Below are positions 24,391 to 37,009 of a stretch of 64,000 bases of DNA, piece by piece. Within the stretch, counting starts at the first letter, position 1; each line of letters starts with the position of its first letter. The notes under the pieces are model-generated. The model was given only the letters and a program-made list of their open reading frames with translations. It had not been told where the DNA came from and searched no databases. Source of the stretch: Torreya grandis (lineage: Eukaryota > Streptophyta > Pinopsida > Cupressales > Taxaceae). The stretch lies in NCBI GenBank assembly GCA_037957365.1, contig JARHVA010000593.1, positions 2,136,501 to 2,200,500 on the forward strand, given 5' to 3'. The translations under genes were made by a program, and so were the position numbers.

Positions 24391-26385
24391 GTAGTATTTT
24401 TATTTTGATCTCTCAAGAGTATCTCATAGGACAGAAAATTACATTCTCCCCTCATTATATTAGGACCATGCAATTAATCGAAGTTTCCAGGTTCAGTGTA
24501 TATGTTATAGGACTTTTATCGTTTACATTTTTCTGGTGGCATATTTATAGATATGTGGACTGATGTGAATCTTTTGCTAAATATGAATATCATTTGTTTT
24601 CCATTTCTTTTGGGGATGAGTTCCTGCATATCTTTGAGGTATAAGGTGATAATCAACCAGAATGAGATGTAATGTTACTAGAAAGCTGTTTGCAACAAGT
24701 TGGAAATTTTTGCAGTCTCTGAAAACTATTGAAGTAACCTGGAAGCATCCTATAATCTGTGTTAAAGGTTTGGTCTTGGTTGTAAGCTATTCCATTGAAG
24801 CATATTATTTTCCACACTTGAAAGAAAGAAAGAAATTATATTTCTTTCTTCTTGTTGAAAGTACCATGGTAGAAGTTTTCTTCATCTTATATAAAAGTAC
24901 GTGAAAAGGCAAATCTTGTGGAACATGCAATTGGCTTAAGTTTTTGAATTGGCAATGTATCGAATATGGGCTCAAACTTTTGTGCTGTTTTAGTTAAAAC
25001 AGATTTAATGCATATTTTATGCTTTTCCTTTTGCAGAGATCCTCATGCAAATAGAGCCACTGCATTGCTATGATTACCAACTGAATGAATTATAATGTCA
25101 GTTATTGGTACGACATGTTTTTGGCTATAAATAAAATTTTCTTCTCCATAATTTAGTTTACTATTTGCTGAAATAGTGATCTGTTTATATAGAAAATTTG
25201 AACCAGATCAAGACAGAAGTGAGACAAACAAATAGTCATGCCCCTGTTGGATGAAGCAGAGTATGCACTCGAACATTGATGTGTTAATAAGTTTAATGCA
25301 GCTGTGTATTTGCCATTTGGATTATTTAAATAATATAGCGTTTATTGTACAACATGACATGAAACAATGATATCTATTTTGTTCCATCCAAATCTCTGTC
25401 CATCTGTTGATTGCTAGTGTGTAGTTTCTGAAGACAATTCATTTGTTGAGGCCCCAACTATAAGTCAAATGAAGAAGATATTAGGAAGATAGCTAGTAAA
25501 ATTTGATTTTCCGTTGCTCTGTTGGACATTATTCTTGCTGACACACAACAGCAAATAACCAAGTGCCAAAACCATATTTGAGAAGTCCAGAAAAATGTTA
25601 ATAGAAGCATGTGTTTATTAAAGTTGTGCTCAAGCATGATCTTGTAAGGATGCATATGCTATTGGTAGTCATTGACACTTAATAGATAGAATGGTGTGAA
25701 TGGTTTAGGAGAACTTTTCTTGTAGATTGCAGCTTTGATTTAATTGAAGATCTATGTTCATGCAAATTGTATTGAATGGACCAGTCCCCACATAGATCAA
25801 ATTTTGCAACAATGATAGATTATGTGTTCTTTCTTCTTTCCGCTCTCTCCTTGAACCATTATATTCAGATGGTGAATGAATAATTCCTTGTGTTTCTGCT
25901 GTGGCATGCGTATTTTTACTGGTGTCGTAAAGCTAATGACTAAAAGTGTTTGCTGAATTTTAATGAATGTGAAATGGAGAAGTAGTAGTTGAATTCTATT
26001 TCGTACTATTAATTTCGTACAACTCTATTGCCCAGCTGTACCATTGGTTTCCCACTGACAACTTACACTAGAATGTATATGAAGGATGTGTTATGAAAGA
26101 TTGGTCTTCCCATAGGTTGACTAAAGTGCTTACATTCAGAGAAACTAAAGGATGATATCACATTACATAAGAAGCAAATTATCTCTTCATGTATGTTTTG
26201 TTTCTTGTAAATTATTGTTACAATATGACGTGAGAATGAGTTGTGATATGTTTGATGAACATTTGAACATTCAGGATTTCTATTGCCACGGATAGCCCTT
26301 TTATAACTTGTTTTCAAGCATGCATTATTTAAATTTATGCACATCATTTATTTACGAAATTATAACTTGCAAGCATATCATTTAG

Positions 26386-26531
26386 GGGGAGATAGTCAGC
26401 AAGCTGGAGGGATTCTAGGAACCCAAGCTGGTTTAGATGTCTTAACTGTGAGGTCAAAACGAAGTTCCCTTGTCGCAAGAGCTTCCAACATCAGAAGTGG
26501 AAGTTTATCATCATCAGGTCCCAATCGGAAG
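26386..26531 (+). CDS. Host gene exon 4
   Basis: A 146-bp exon after acceptor CATTTAG, with donor GTGAGA. Two bases complete the split glycine codon of exon 3. The exon then reads GDSQQAGGILGTQAGLDVLT and RSKRSSLVARASNIRSGSLS and ends PNRK in phase 0. It is basic and serine-rich, probably disordered. It sits after a 1,995-bp intron without recognisable transposons. Confidence 0.65.
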
Positions 26532-27190
26532 GTGAGATCATATTCTTCGCCGATCTTTGTGGTTCAATTTTTTTTTGTTTATGTAGATATCAAACAAACA
26601 AGGTTGGATCTCTAGAGTGTCTTAATGGTGCCTGCTGGATACCTATGTGCCAAGATTTGTATTCTACATAAAGTTTGGCAGAAGTTACTTGAGAGGTTGT
26701 GATGAACATAGATTGTGTAAACCAACAAATATTCTGCACAGAATTTAACTAACTTTATTACCAGCATATGGTTTGTGTGATTTTGTTTAGGATTAGTACA
26801 ATTTTCACAAGGAACTTGTCTGATAATGTATGACATATAAGCATTGTTTTACGTCATTTAAATTTGTAAGTTATACTGTCCTGGAAAATATATAGTAGAT
26901 CATGAGTATCATTCAATCTAGATATTTGCTTTTCGAAGTACTTAAGGAAGCATGTGCCATCTACTTCTAGTAGCATCTAATTAACATTTTTCCTGACCTG
27001 ATCTAATTAATTACTTTGAGAGGTCCTTTTTTTGAAAACAAGTGCCTTTCTTGGCTATTTTTAATCTTTGTTATAGCAGTCAAAGTTTGCATCTTGATTT
27101 TAATGGCTTATGTTTATTAAAAGGCTTTTTTTCAGCTGTTTAAATTTTAGTATACTTAAAAAAATTCCTAAAATTGAAATACATATCCAG

Positions 27191-27485
27191 GCATTTATTT
27201 CAGGGGCACGAAAACGATCCTGTACTGGAAATGGAAGTACACATTTATCATTGGCTGACAAAACGAGGGAAGGTAGTTTCCTTAAGACAGGAGACACCAG
27301 AGAAACAGAGGATGTCAAGTATGCTGCATCTAATCTTGGAACTATTCAAATGGAGGTTTTGCATATGATAAAGAAAGGAATGGCTAATTTAGAGAAAGAC
27401 ATTCCTTGGATATGCTTCCAAAGGGTGTGGAAGAGACATCGGTCTCCCTGGCGTAAGGGGCTAAGAGAATCTAGTACCCTTCAGG
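27191..27485 (+). CDS. Host gene exon 5 (last seen)
   Basis: It begins after acceptor ACATATCCAG in phase 0 with AFISGARKRSCTGNGSTHLS. It continues through ETEDVKYAASNLGTIQMEVL and MIKKGMANLEKDIPWICFQR to VWKRHRSPWRKGLRESSTLQ. A CTTCAG/GTTTGG boundary at 27,485 may be a donor; otherwise the frame stops four codons later at 27,499. The basic W-R-containing tail faintly recalls the C-terminal segments of DDT/WHIM chromatin-remodelling subunits. That is only a guess. I found no further exon downstream in this window. Confidence 0.6.
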
Positions 27486-27499
27486 TTTGGACTTTATGA

Positions 27500-29985
27500 A
27501 CACTTCATGAAAGCACTTTATTCTGTCTCTTATGGATTTGGGATCCGGGTTATTTTACTTAGTGATTGAAATGATGGCTTCCAGTGGAATCACCATGGTT
27601 TGCTTGCTCCAACAGTAGCTAGTGAAGTTTCTTTGCTCGTTTTTCATATGCATTTTACCGCAGATTTTGTTCTTTATTTGCAATAATATGCTTTTGGGAA
27701 ATCAATTTTATAATAACCAGGGTAATAAATAGTTATGGGACTTATATTCTGCTCCATACAATTTATTCTTATGTAATATAAATGCATTGGAAGCATTGCG
27801 TAGACTGAGATAGAGGGGCTTTTACATAGCCGAAGCTGCTATGGGTTTTTCTAGCTCAATATTTGGCCCCAAAACAGTTCAGTTATTGATAAAAATACTT
27901 TAGAAAGTGGACTTGTCTAACCTGGTAAGCTGAATGCCATGAAAACATAGAATAAATGTTAGACTAAGTTACAGGATATGCTGGGGTAACAATGCCCTAT
28001 CAGTGTCCGGCGTATCTAATGTGGATAGAGCATGGATACGTACCAGATACATCATTTTGTTCATGCTGTAACTGGATATGACATCTTTGTATCTGTGCAG
28101 TATCCAGGTAGGCATAACCCTGTCGAAGCTGTATATCAGAATAGACACATCTTTATCTTGGTCATATTGCGAGAGGAGGACAACTATATAAAAAAGCACG
28201 TTTATATTTTTAAATAGAAACAATAATGTCGTTTTATGTGGGTATACCTGAAAAAAAACACAAAAATAGGTATACGTATATGCTAATTTTGGAGTTTTTC
28301 TGGTTGGAATTGCATTACAGAATTGTATTCATCAACTATTGGTTGTATGTCATTTCCACAGGTACTGTTGTGTATTTGTTACCAAATTTCACGGGTAATC
28401 TCTCCTAATGAGATCTTTATGATTTATCTTCTTTAGGTTAAGTATGATTGGATTATGGATAGAAAGATAAATTTTAACAAATAGAGGTGATTGGGACCAA
28501 AATGCTATCTGAGAATCTATTCTTTGTAAATCTAATTATTGACAACATGGTGCATTTATTTTGCATCTGTGGATGCCACCGGGAACCTTGAAATATAATT
28601 TTGCATGCAGTTTCTATTATTCAAATGATCTTGTTTTAGTTTCATATATTTGTTGACCATGGATTGGATAATTTTGATATCGGGGAATGGCAACGGTAGC
28701 CTATGAAAGCTATATGTTGTGGATCCTTTATTTGCTGATATCCTTAACTAGGGATTGTGTGAGTTCATAAGTAAGTGAAACAGTAACCTTGACGTAAACC
28801 TATGTTTACATTTTGGATGATGCCATATAAGTCATGATTATATAACTAGTTGTAGCTGATGAGTATAGTATTATTCTAGTGGCTAGGGGTTGATGCTTGG
28901 AAAACTCTTGTAGTGTGTTGGCCTATAGTTGGAGGCATACACAGCCTACTTGACACTCCTACATAATTATTTAGTAATTGTTGTTCGAGGTAATTGGGAA
29001 GGTAGGAGTATAGAGTATGTTGTAGGATTAGTAATGATAGTGGGACATAAGCTAGGCTTTAGTTGTTAACCATTTACATAAGTGCTTTGAAGGTTTCCAT
29101 ATATTTATGATATTTGTCACAATGCTGCCATGGGTTGTATATTTAAGCTGGTGAAGGGTCTTTTCAGTTCATATAGAAACTACAAATTCCTGTGTTTTTC
29201 TTCAAAAGTTCTGGCTTTATTGGAAACATCTATTACGGGTGGACTTAAAAGGAAAACTACGATAGAGCTTATGCGACTGTTCTTTTAGCTACTGAGTTGA
29301 ATTTCAAGATAAAAATTCCCTATTATTGAATCCCACAATCATATAGATATGAAGCATCGCTCTAGATTTGACCTAACCCCAAAAATTGAGCATAGACAGT
29401 CTACCAAGAGGAATCATAGTATAGCTCAAAGAGGTAACATATAGTCTAGACTTACAAAGAAATATTTATAATGAGCTTCTTTAGGGCTACAAGGACATTA
29501 ATCTTAAAGGGACAAAGAGGTACTAATAGAGCTAGGGGAGGGCCTATTATCCATTTTGTGGAGTGAGACATTGTTAGATGTGACACCATGGAGATAATTA
29601 GGCAACAAAAGACATTATTTGCTAAGTTTTTGGATCTGAATCCCAAGATGCATCTAGGGGACAACACATCAAGTATAGGGTTTAATGTGTTATATTTGAG
29701 GGAAGCACACGATTTCCTTTATGAGAATAGTCACTGACCCACCGTTGAGATTAAACCTAAGTTATTGGTTTGAATTCGACTTCAAATTTTGCGACCATAA
29801 AATTCAAAAATAATCAATAATGAAAAATAATAATAGATTTGCAATTAAGATAGGATAAAAGGATATTTAAGTTTTAATGTTCTTTAGGCCAAAACGGTCT
29901 ATAAGACCTATAAAATGTGTTACTTGTTTAGAAGTTTGTTTCTTTAACTATTTAGTTTTATGATAAATTCCCTAAGTTTTATTGA
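27500..29985. other. No recognisable gene
   Basis: AT-rich sequence without convincing coding content. It may be the downstream intron or 3' flank of the exon set ending at 27,485. Near 29,340-29,700 the composition changes and short frames occur (for example minus 29,667-29,452), but I recognise no domain. Confidence 0.4.
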
Positions 29986-29989
29986 TTTT

Positions 29990-31220
29990 CCTGGTTTAAA
30001 ATTTCATGAACTAGATTATGATCATAAATCTCTCTCTAATTGTGAAAATTGTTAGATGGGGATGCTAGAAGAAAATGTGCTTCATCTTCTAGTTCATTTA
30101 AGTTGCACATCTTACAAATTGTTTGTTCCCATTGAGACTTTTGGAGGGTCCATCTACTAGTTTCACTTCGTAGTTTTGTCTGAGTTGGTTCTTAATTTTG
30201 CGATCAAGATTTTCTTTTCAAGAATGGTTATTTTGTGTGGGCAGCTGAGATGTTCTAGTTTGGTGTTGATGATATTTTAATAAACCATTTTTTTTGTCTT
30301 TTATTTTTTTGTTGTTCTAGAGGTTGTTAGTGATTTTGGTTTGAATGTATGAGTTCAGATATTCTAGGTCTATCGACGGTAGGTCATCAAAGCTGTTCCA
30401 ATAGTTGAACCATTTATTCGAGTCCTTTGACCAACCTGTTTTTAGTTGTAGATAGGTTAAAGATGATTGATGGGAAATGGGAGGAAGCCTATATTGACTT
30501 ATTGTAGCAAGCTTTATGTTTATATGGCATATAACATTTTTAAGGATTCACTTTCAATAGGAAGCGTATGCACTTTTATAAGGAGAAAAAGGTAAGGTTT
30601 ATTGTTCTTTATTTTGAAATTATTGATGATAAATTGTTTTTGAATTTGCTCAATTTTATTTGAAGTTTATAGAGAGATTCTTCCACCCCACACTTTGTAA
30701 CCGTAGAGTGTGGCTAACGTAACTAGGCTATAAAATAGTGTTTTAAAAAAATCCTAAATCTAGAGTTCAACATCTTTGCAATTGTTTTCTAAGCCATAGG
30801 GTTCCCATTGTGCATAATTTGATTTTTCAATACTAAATTTTCAAATTCATTTATTGGTAAGATCAAGATCTAGGAACGAAAGCTCTAGTGGGTGGTTGTT
30901 GAAGGGAATTACACGGTAAGTTGTTTTGCTAGATTTGACAATTATAATTTTGAATTTATAACTATTTCCATTAGACCAAATTTGTTGCAAAATGTTGGGA
31001 CTCTTAATTGTTTTTAGAAGTCTACAAGGTATTTAGCAAGTAGGACAATACCATGAGCATATTATAATAATAATATAATGGTCCAGGTGCTAATATTGGT
31101 CCCAACGTATCTTGTTTTTTCTAAGTACTTTTCTAATTTGTCTATATATTTTCCGAAAACTGTAGGTCATAAAGGCCAACGTTGTTCTAACTGCAATATT
31201 GTAGTGTATCTCTTTTGATC
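29990..31220 (-). pseudogene. LINE reverse transcriptase fossil, minus strand
   Basis: On the minus strand near 31,060 the sequence reads YAHGIVLLAKYLVDF. This corresponds to the YADDIVLLA catalytic motif of L1-type RTs, with the aspartates altered to HG. FCNKFGLMEIVINSKL follows, as it does in that family. Near 30,115-30,050 comes CKMCNLNELEDEAHFLLA, the zinc-binding tail (C-x2-C ... E-x2-H-F-L). There are many stops and frame changes. The ends are approximate. It is unrelated in detail to the LINE at 16.6-20.7 kb. Confidence 0.65.
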
Positions 31221-31616
31221 AACCTTGTTTGGTTTTAAGTTAAGAAATGACTCATATATAATATACATATCACTATTCTTGATGAAATTGAGGTTTCCTC
31301 AAGTCTGGTTGGAAGAAACTGATATTATTAATATCAAGTAAATATTACAAAGCTTGTGATTGGTGTCCATAGGCTGTTATCCCATAGTTAAACAATTTTT
31401 TGAAGAGTGAAAGAGAAAGCCATGGAAATGGGAAAGTTTGCCTCTTTCCCTTCCTATTCTACACAAATGTCCAAATCTGTTATTAAATATTTACATAAAT
31501 CAAAATGAGGATGACTTTTCATCTTCAATCCTCATGTGCACACAAAATCAATTACAACATTGTTCTATATAAATAATCTAAACTAGCCTACACTATTAGT
31601 CTAAAGTCTATTTAAT

Positions 31617-32885
31617 TTACTTTGGATCAATGTTCCTTACATGCGCACTTGTGATCCAAAGTTTATCTTCAACTGCTTCTGCTTCTTCACTGTGTCTTTT
31701 TTCAAAAAAACCTCTGAATTTCTCATCCAAAGGCTTTGTGAAAATGTGTGCTACTCGTTCGTTTGTAAGAGAATAAGTAGGATCGATTATCTTCTTTGTC
31801 GTCAGCATCTTTTAATTGTGATAGTTCACGTCCATGTGTTTGGTCTTCGCATGCCGTAGAAGATTCTTTGCAATTTGGTGGCACCTTGATTATAATTATT
31901 CAAAATTGTAGAACCTTTCTGAACATTCTGTAACTCTTCAAGTATCATGTGAAGATGTACTACCTCTCTCAAAGCATCCTATGCTGCAATTTACTCTGAT
32001 TCAAATGTAGAATTAGCCATTGTATCATGTTTCTTGCAACACCAAGCCACTGCGTCTATCCTCAAATACATCAAGTAACATGTAGTAGAAATCATGTCAT
32101 TTGCATGGTCACCGACTCACCATAGTCTGCATTAAAAAAACCCACAAGGGTGAAATCCTTATTTCTCCTATATTCCATGCCAAAATTTCTAGTTCTTTGC
32201 AAGTATTGCAAGATTCTTTTAGATGCTAACCAATAAATCTCTCTTAGTTCATGCATGAATCTAGACAAAATACTAACTCCAAATGAAATATCTGGTCAGT
32301 ATTCAACGAATAAATCAAACCTCCAACTAATTGCCTATACCTTGTAACATCAACTAATTCACATACTTCATCCTTTAGAAAGTTCCAAATTAGTTTCTAT
32401 GGGCGTTGGAGATGGTTTACGATCGACCAATTTATTTTTTTGCAACGCTTCACAAATGTATTTTTCTTATGAAATGAAAATAATTTGATCTTGTTATCTT
32501 ACCTCTATTCCCAAGTAATAGTGCAAAAGGCCCAAATTAGTCATTTCAAAACCTTCTCTCAACATTTTTTTCACCTCACTATGCTGTCTGTCATAGTTTC
32601 CGGTTAGCAAAAGATCAACACACAAATCCGAAATCACATTTTTGTTTTATTGTAATCAAATGTATAGTGTCATCAAATTCACTTCTCATAAAACCAAATT
32701 TCTGCAACTAACTATCAATCTTTGCATCCCAAGCTTTAGGTGCTGGTTTCAAACCATACAAAGATTTAATCATACGACATATCTTACTATTTGATCCCTT
32801 TACGTTAAATCCATGTGGCTGTGACATGTATAAAATTGTGTGTAAATCACCATTAAGGAGAACACTCTTAACATCCATTTAATAT
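31617..32885 (-). pseudogene. Ty1/copia RT-RNase H remnant (element D)
   Basis: The minus strand begins at about 32,880 with MDVKSVLLNGDLHTILYM. It runs through CRMIKSLYGLKPAPKAWDAK, NLGLLHYYLGIEV, SILSRFMHELREIYW and RILQYLQRTRNFGMEY. RNase H and the end follow (HAKTKHMDVNYHN, then VAHIFTKPLDEKF at about 31,725). This is the 3' third of a copia polyprotein with several stops. Gag, protease and integrase are absent, and no LTR could be paired with it. It would have completed reverse transcription of a copia element. Confidence 0.8.
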
Positions 32886-33087
32886 ACTTATACTATTATA
32901 ATGAATAAATGTATTGTTTTGTAGGCAACCTTGTCATGTTAATCATTTGTTGACATTAGGTAGTGGTGTAATAAATTTATGTTCGGTTGTATTGAAGGGT
33001 TGCTTTTAACTTATGATTGTTTAGTCTTGTCGTATAAATAACATGCATGTTGGTGTAAAGGGATTGTGTATTGGGTTCTCCTTGTAC

Positions 33088-34513
33088 TGTAATGTCCCCC
33101 ATTTGGGCCAAAGGACCAAATAAGGGTTTCCCCTAAAATCCACAAAATTCTAAATTATGAAATTAACAAAATCACGAAACCCTAGCTCAAAGAGATCCCT
33201 CAAAAACATGCAATTTGCTTCCAAACCCTAGGCGCCAATGTGCAATAAATAGATGGGTAATTTTCATTAATTACCTTGAGCAATTATCACCTCAAAATGA
33301 TCCAAAATAAGCTACGAACTGAATATAGAAAATTTGTACCTTTTTACCCCTTGGATGTGGATAAAAATCAGATTTAACATCGCTGAAAAATCTCTGATTT
33401 GATGCATAAAACAACAGCTGAATATTTACCAATTCTTACTCAAACCCTTGCCAAAAATCATGAATAAATTATCAAAAATAGCCACACACATTCAACGTCC
33501 TTTTTGGACCTTCAAAGTGATCAAATAGAACCTCAAACCTAGTTGCCCTAGGTCAACACTGCATATAAAAATCAGAATTAATATTTACCCTTCAACTAGG
33601 GTTTTAGATCTCTTCAAACATAAAACCCTCAATCCAAATCAAGTCGCCACACTTGGAAAAATTCACACAATAAATATTAGCCACAAATCCACAATTTATG
33701 AAGTCAAACCCTCATAAAATTTGCCAAAAAATATAAATAAATAAATCAGAATTTTTTAATTATTTATCCACATGAAAACTTTGCCAAATCACATAGAAAG
33801 TCAACGCCATACTTCAACAATATTCATCAATAAATTCTAGCAATGAAACTAGGTCAGTTGGACTTCAAATTGTCCATGAAATTCACATAAACAAGTCACC
33901 AAGCAAGTCGCCCCACTCTAGGGCAATTATCAAATCCATTTTTGCAAATGTGGCATCAAAAGACATTGTTTTGTCGAATAATCAGCTCCAAAATCCTGTA
34001 AACACTTATTGGGCATACATCTCAATATTTTTTTCAAGCATGAAGAATCAATATTAAATTTTCAGCATATCTTTCAAAGGAGAACTCTACCATGTACTTG
34101 TACCCTTCAAAGGGGGGCGAACCACCATGGAAAGGCCAAATACTTCTTTCTAACTCTTCGTGTTGACTTTTAAAATCTCTTTTTTGCTTTGATCACTTAC
34201 AAGTCGACAATTTTTTTTACCAAAAAAATATTAAATTAATTGTTTAAATAATAAATAGTAATTAAAATTACTTTTAGTTAACAATCCAATAATTATTTCT
34301 ATTAAATACCTTAGTGGTAAAAATTGCTTTTATAAAATATTCTATTAATCAACTAAAATTGCCTTATATGAGCAAATGATTAAAATCACTATTCGGACAA
34401 TTATAATTAATTAATAAAATAAAACCCCAAAAGAAATCTTTTAGTCGATGGAGAAAGTAGACTAAAGGTCTTCAATATCTACTCATAAATGATGTGGAAA
34501 TGGGGACATTACA
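33088..34513 (-). mobile_element. Solo LTR, minus orientation
   Basis: A 1,426-bp unit with mirrored ends TGTAATGTCCCC and GGGGACATTACA. Flanking pentamers TGTAC (33,083-33,087) and TGTAT (34,514-34,518) differ by one transition. It shares several blocks with the 20,985-22,408 solo LTR, so it is the same or a sister family. On the minus strand the first bases (ATTGAAGACCTTTAGTC) also resemble those of the 49,583 LTR. I find no AYGAAAMC hairpin in it. Confidence 0.8.
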
Positions 34514-34518
34514 TGTAT

Positions 34519-35185
34519 TGAACAATTTATGTTAAACACTACCTATGAAATAAAGTTGTGATTACACTCATATTATTCTATGTTGCATTGTAACATGTGT
34601 TTGCTATTTTGTAGTTGATGTTCCTTTGGTAATGTAGTTTGTATAATAGACATTTTCACGCCATTGCCTTCGTGAAGTTGGGTCAGGGTAATGTCGGGTA
34701 GAAGCAAATGTCGATCGAAAATAACCGTTGATGACAAGGCTCTACATTAACTTATAACATCTCCGTGCTAGACACAAATGTTATGTACAACGACAAAAGA
34801 AAAGGGTTCACCTACATCCATCGAAAATAACCATTGATGACAACGCTGAAACTCTCCCCCCTGCGTTTGTCGTGGGGACAAGTTCACCTACATCCACTTC
34901 AGCCAAAAAAAAGTAGTTAGATCGGGTCAGGGAAGAAAAAGATAATTGAACTAAATACATTAATATATCAATTAAATTGTCACTAAAAACTATTGCAAAA
35001 AACATAAATTTTATCATCTACACATGCCGATACCACCATGAAGTACCCATATGCTGAATTAGTTACGAAACCAAGCAACAATATATACCTAATCCATATA
35101 TTCGCTGAATCTAATATCAGTTCAAAATTGTTGTTTGTCCATATGAAGTGGAACGGGATGTAATAGAAGACCTCCAATGAATACT
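34519..35185. other. No recognisable gene; short direct repeats
   Basis: No coding content. Words such as TCGAAAATAACC and GTTGATGACAA recur at about 34,714-34,736 and 34,821-34,841, and GTTCACCTACATCCA recurs near 34,807 and 34,882. The origin is unclear. Confidence 0.45.
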
Positions 35186-35189
35186 CGGG

Positions 35190-35746
35190 GGATCTATTCT
35201 TGGTAGGTTCAAGTAGATATGCATGCCATGGTGCATGCTTGATTGACTTGGGTGCTTCATTTCATACGACTCCTCATAAGGAGTGGTTTTGCTAATATGA
35301 AAAGATTAATGGAGTTGATGTTTTCTTAGAAACAACTAGACATATAAGATCATTGGCTGAGGAAGAGTTAACTTGATGCTCAAAGATGTAAGAGTTAAAA
35401 TCCTTGGTGTTCTACATATTCTAGGGTTGGCCAGAAATCTAATTTACATAAACAAGATTAATGGTGCAGGTGTGTAGATAATATTTAATAATGATAGCTG
35501 CAAGATGGTTCATGGAGCAATGGTATTGGCAAGAGGAGTCCACACTGGAACGTTGTTCAATGTTGAGGCAAGCACTATAAGTGATGGATGTATCAATTAT
35601 TTTGTTCTTGAAGTCCCCAATGAATCAAATCTGATCCTTATGTTTCCTAGAGAAAAGAAAATTCTTTGGCATCTGAGAACATGACATATTGGAGAGAAAG
35701 GCCTTCGAGCACTACAAACTAAGGTATGGTTGAAGGAATTTCTAAT
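35190..35746 (+). pseudogene. Copia element A: protease and pre-integrase region
   Basis: This is the most upstream recognisable piece of an old copia element. CLIDLGASFHTTPHKEWF near 35,245 is the aspartic protease motif, with the serine of D-S/T-G replaced by L. GVLHILGLARNLIYINKING follows near 35,410, then ILWHLRT and HIGEKGLRALQTK near 35,655-35,720, the GAG-pre-integrase domain. There are stops and a frameshift. The gag and 5' LTR are not recognisable upstream. The piece is cut at 35,746 by element B and continues at 39,089. Confidence 0.8.
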
Positions 35747-35843
35747 TGATAAAATCGTCCAAGATCTAGTTGAAAAGATATTTGGCTCACAAAGAGCCCA
35801 TTGGGGATCAATTCTTGCTACTAGAAAAAAACCTACACCAACA
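35747..35843 (-). repeat. 3' LTR of element B, internally deleted
   Basis: A 97-bp copy whose two ends match the outer ends of the 336-bp LTR at 38,753-39,088. It shares the ACCTACACCAACA end and the TGA-AAAAT-TCCAAGA end, but about 240 bp of the middle are missing. Being next to the polypurine tract identifies it as the 3' LTR on the minus strand. Confidence 0.7.
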
Positions 35844-36681
35844 CCCTCCCTTAAGCGTAGCTTAGGTGGGTAGAAGAATTGGGTCTCAACAACTAGGCCT
35901 AATGAGGTACCTAAGTACATAGAATAAAGAGAAGTCCCTTCAAAAGTAGAGAGAAGGAAGGACTAGAAGCCCCCCACATAATATGAACAATGTCAATGAT
36001 GAGATCCTCTTCTTGAAGATTGACGAAGGTTCATCCGCATCGATCAATGTTTTTTCCCTTTGCAAGAGGAAGAACAAAATAACTGCTGTGAAAATCTATC
36101 CATTCCATGATGGAATATGAAGGTGGTAGTATGAATATCTCTGAATATGGTCCAAATCTGAAGTGCGACATGGGTCTGGCAAGATCATACACAAGAACTT
36201 AAGGTAATGCCATTGAAGTAGACCTATCAGAAGACTGACATGGAACATTCACTGAAAGAATGTCCATGTGAAGTGAAGAGCATGGTTCAACAACTCTCAA
36301 AACTAAAGAATAGATTGCAAATGAAGCATGTAGATTTGTAGAACGAATATCCATAGGAACATGAGTCGTTGATGCCCTCAATAGGTGTACTCATTGGAGA
36401 AAGTATACTCCTTTGAAGTACAAATCTGTGAAGGCTCTAAAAGAGCAACATTTTGTATAGGAACTGATATGGATTCTGTAAAAAGATCTCAGTTTGGCAA
36501 AATATCATCCCATAGGGGTGGCTCGACAAAGGGAAGAGCAATGCCCAACAAAAATGAGTCATCACAAGAAATAGTAGTAGGAGAGAGTACAATCTTAGAA
36601 GAGAGAAAGGGAGGAGGAAGAGAGATAACAATCTTCGTAGAATGGTCTCTAAAAAGATTATGAAGAGAACTCCAAACAGTG

Positions 36682-37008
36682 CTAGGACATTGTGTGCTCC
36701 AAATGGCGGTGTAGATCCATGGAAACATTCAACAAGCAACCATGCACCATGTCACATGAATTGAGCCAGTCATTGAGGTGTATTGGGTCAGTGGGTGCAA
36801 GCACTTGTCCATGTAAAAATGGATAGAGGTCTTGTTGAGTCAAAAAGCTTTCCATGCACAAACCCCATGAAGCATAGTTTGTCCTTCCAAGAAGAACTAC
36901 TGGAGTTGAATCTTTCCTCATAAGGTATCTCTCAAATGACAAGTAACCCAAATTGAGAGTAGAGACACCAAGTGCAATACTGCACAATGCAACTTGCAAT
37001 GACCCCAT
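36682..37008 (-). pseudogene. Copia gag-like fragment of element B
   Basis: A 108-codon minus-strand frame. The block VVLLGRTNYASWGLCMESFL followed by PTDPIHLNDWLNSCDMVHGC and LLNVSMDLHRHL matches the N-terminal region of copia Gag proteins (G-x-N-Y-x-x-W, then a W-x3-D stretch). Neighbouring frames at 36,437-36,739 continue weakly. Gag would form the particle shell. The rest of the polyprotein is absent. Confidence 0.65.
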
Positions 37009-37009
37009 A

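Noticed and set aside
33088..34513. DNA transposon with 12-bp terminal inverted repeats
   Set aside because: The mirrored ends TGTAATGTCCCC / GGGGACATTACA also occur on true LTRs here with a PBS attached, and the duplication is 5 bp. A solo LTR fits better.
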